From positions 248,001 through 312,000 of the forward strand of contig CAVUVQ010000010.1 in assembly GCA_963744875.1 (NCBI GenBank): DNA of 64,000 nucleotides. The letters run 5' to 3'. The notes beneath the pieces were generated by a model. That model had not been told where the DNA came from. It was given only the letters and a program-made list of their open reading frames with translations, and ran no database searches. Shown here piece by piece: positions 63,371-64,000 of this stretch (position 1 is its first letter; every line of letters begins with the position of its first letter). This stretch comes from JACDAE01 sp963744875. Its GTDB lineage: Bacteria > Chloroflexota > Ktedonobacteria > Ktedonobacterales > Ktedonobacteraceae. Both the position numbers and the translations under genes were made by a program.

Positions 63371-63826
63371 CTATCTGACGGCTGCCTCCTGAGGCTCAAT
63401 CGTTGTTGGGGTTGGGGTTGGTGCCTGGAAGACCAGTTTCTTGGAGATAAAGAAATTGTAGACGAAGGCGACAACGATACCAGCCGGATTGGCGATATAG
63501 ACGTTGACGTGGAAGAATTTGACGAGAGCCAGGGCAGCAAGATAGGAGAGAAGCAGGGCCGAGAGGCTGGTTAACTGAGCCTTGCCCGCTCGTCTGACCC
63601 AGCCCCAGCCAGAGAGATGCTGTTCGCTATAAGTAAAAAGCTGGTTGAGTACAAAATTAATGGTCGTGCTGACCTCAAATGCACAGGCTGAAGCGAGAGG
63701 GTAGAAGCCATGCATAAGGGACATAAAGAGAAGTAGGGCCAGATCATTGACGGGAATACCGATGCCGCCTACTAATCCATAGCGAATAATACGCATTTTG
63801 AAGAGTCGTTTTAGAAAAGAATTCAT
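63371..63826 (-). CDS. GtrA-family membrane protein
   Basis: 151 residues from the ATG at 63826; earlier in-frame starts up to 63904 add a tail without homology features. Four transmembrane helices: YGLVGGIGIPVNDLALLLFM; YPLASACAFEVSTTINFVL; LSALLLSYLAALALVKFF; YIANPAGIVVAFVYNFFISK. The NFVLNQLFTY and NFFISKKLVF motifs mark the GtrA family, thought to carry lipid-linked sugars or to accompany glycosyltransferases. A Thr/Pro-rich C-terminus follows. Bases 63905-64000 hold nothing I can name. Confidence 0.88.
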   Translation of the reverse strand: MNSFLKRLFKMRIIRYGLVGGIGIPVNDLALLLFMSLMHGFYPLASACAFEVSTTINFVLNQLFTYSEQHLSGWGWVRRAGKAQLTSLSALLLSYLAALALVKFFHVNVYIANPAGIVVAFVYNFFISKKLVFQAPTPTPTTIEPQEAAVR

Positions 63827-64000
63827 TTGAGAAAGCACTCCTCTGCCATAGGTTTTAGATAGAACATATATATCTATCCTACCATGCACGAAGCTTTCTC
63901 GCAAGAAATTGGCCTATCAGGGCCATTTCGCTCATACATATCATTATTCGAAAAGTGGACTAAAATCCAGTTCATAGGAAGCGTTTTGCAGCTTGCGCTG

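Overview
The window looks like chromosomal DNA of a Ktedonobacteria-type Chloroflexota (a relative of Ktedonobacter or Dictyobacter). This is inferred from family composition only: several multidomain histidine kinases, Hanks-type Ser/Thr kinases with Pro/Thr-rich linkers and extracellular domains, helix-turn-helix proteins with membrane anchors, lipoproteins with no outer-membrane partners, T-box leaders, and an actinobacterial-style clpP/ClgR pair. I see no rRNA, tRNA, CRISPR array, prophage or complete insertion sequence.

Layout. 1-0.6 kb: 3' part of an ECF sigma factor. 0.75-2.6 kb (-): membrane-anchored D-Ala-D-Ala carboxypeptidase. 2.9-9.2 kb (+): a two-component system followed by a lipoprotein and a MacAB-like efflux system, probably one regulated unit. 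9.8-13.2 kb (+): pdhA-pdhB-pdhC. 13.3-14.5 kb (-): a frameshifted seven-bladed propeller lipoprotein. 14.8-18.1 kb (+): a transmembrane HTH regulator, a YbdK-type carboxylate-amine ligase and a MOSC protein. 18.1-26.6 kb (+): a T-box leader with an Ile (AUC) specifier, then alaX, ileS and two histidine kinases. 26.7-30.9 kb (-): a halogenase-like flavoprotein, a hisI-like gene with an in-frame amber codon, and two HAD hydrolases. 31.8-41.4 kb (-): an operon argC-argB-hisZ/hisS-hisG-(HAD/APH fusion, frameshifted)-hisH-hisA-hisF behind a second T-box whose specifier reads CAU (His). 41.7-46.1 kb (+): two Ser/Thr kinases. 46-57.5 kb: dehydrogenases, a DUF971 protein, a pentapeptide-repeat protein, a methyltransferase, a TetR/glycosyltransferase pair, a GAF-like regulator, a lectin-like protein and an APH(6)-type kinase. 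57.6-59.1 kb: clpP plus a DUF4177-like gene, divergent from a ClgR-like regulator with two palindromic operators. 59.3-63.8 kb: a secreted propeller, a lipoprotein joining a glycosidase barrel to an SGNH esterase, and GtrA.

Three themes stand out. First, the HTH regulator at 14.8 kb and the two Ser/Thr kinases at 41.7 and 43.9 kb carry the same extracellular ~185-residue domain with two conserved cysteines, so one sensor fold appears wired to both transcription and phosphorylation. Second, amino-acid supply is controlled by two T-boxes, one of which appears to place arginine genes under histidine control. Third, a family of long, near-perfect palindromes with GTAGGGRC and GATYGCGCCC modules sits just after stop codons throughout the window. 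Two genes are frameshifted and one has a nonsense codon exactly where the family has Gln; these are either real decay or recoding, or assembly errors.
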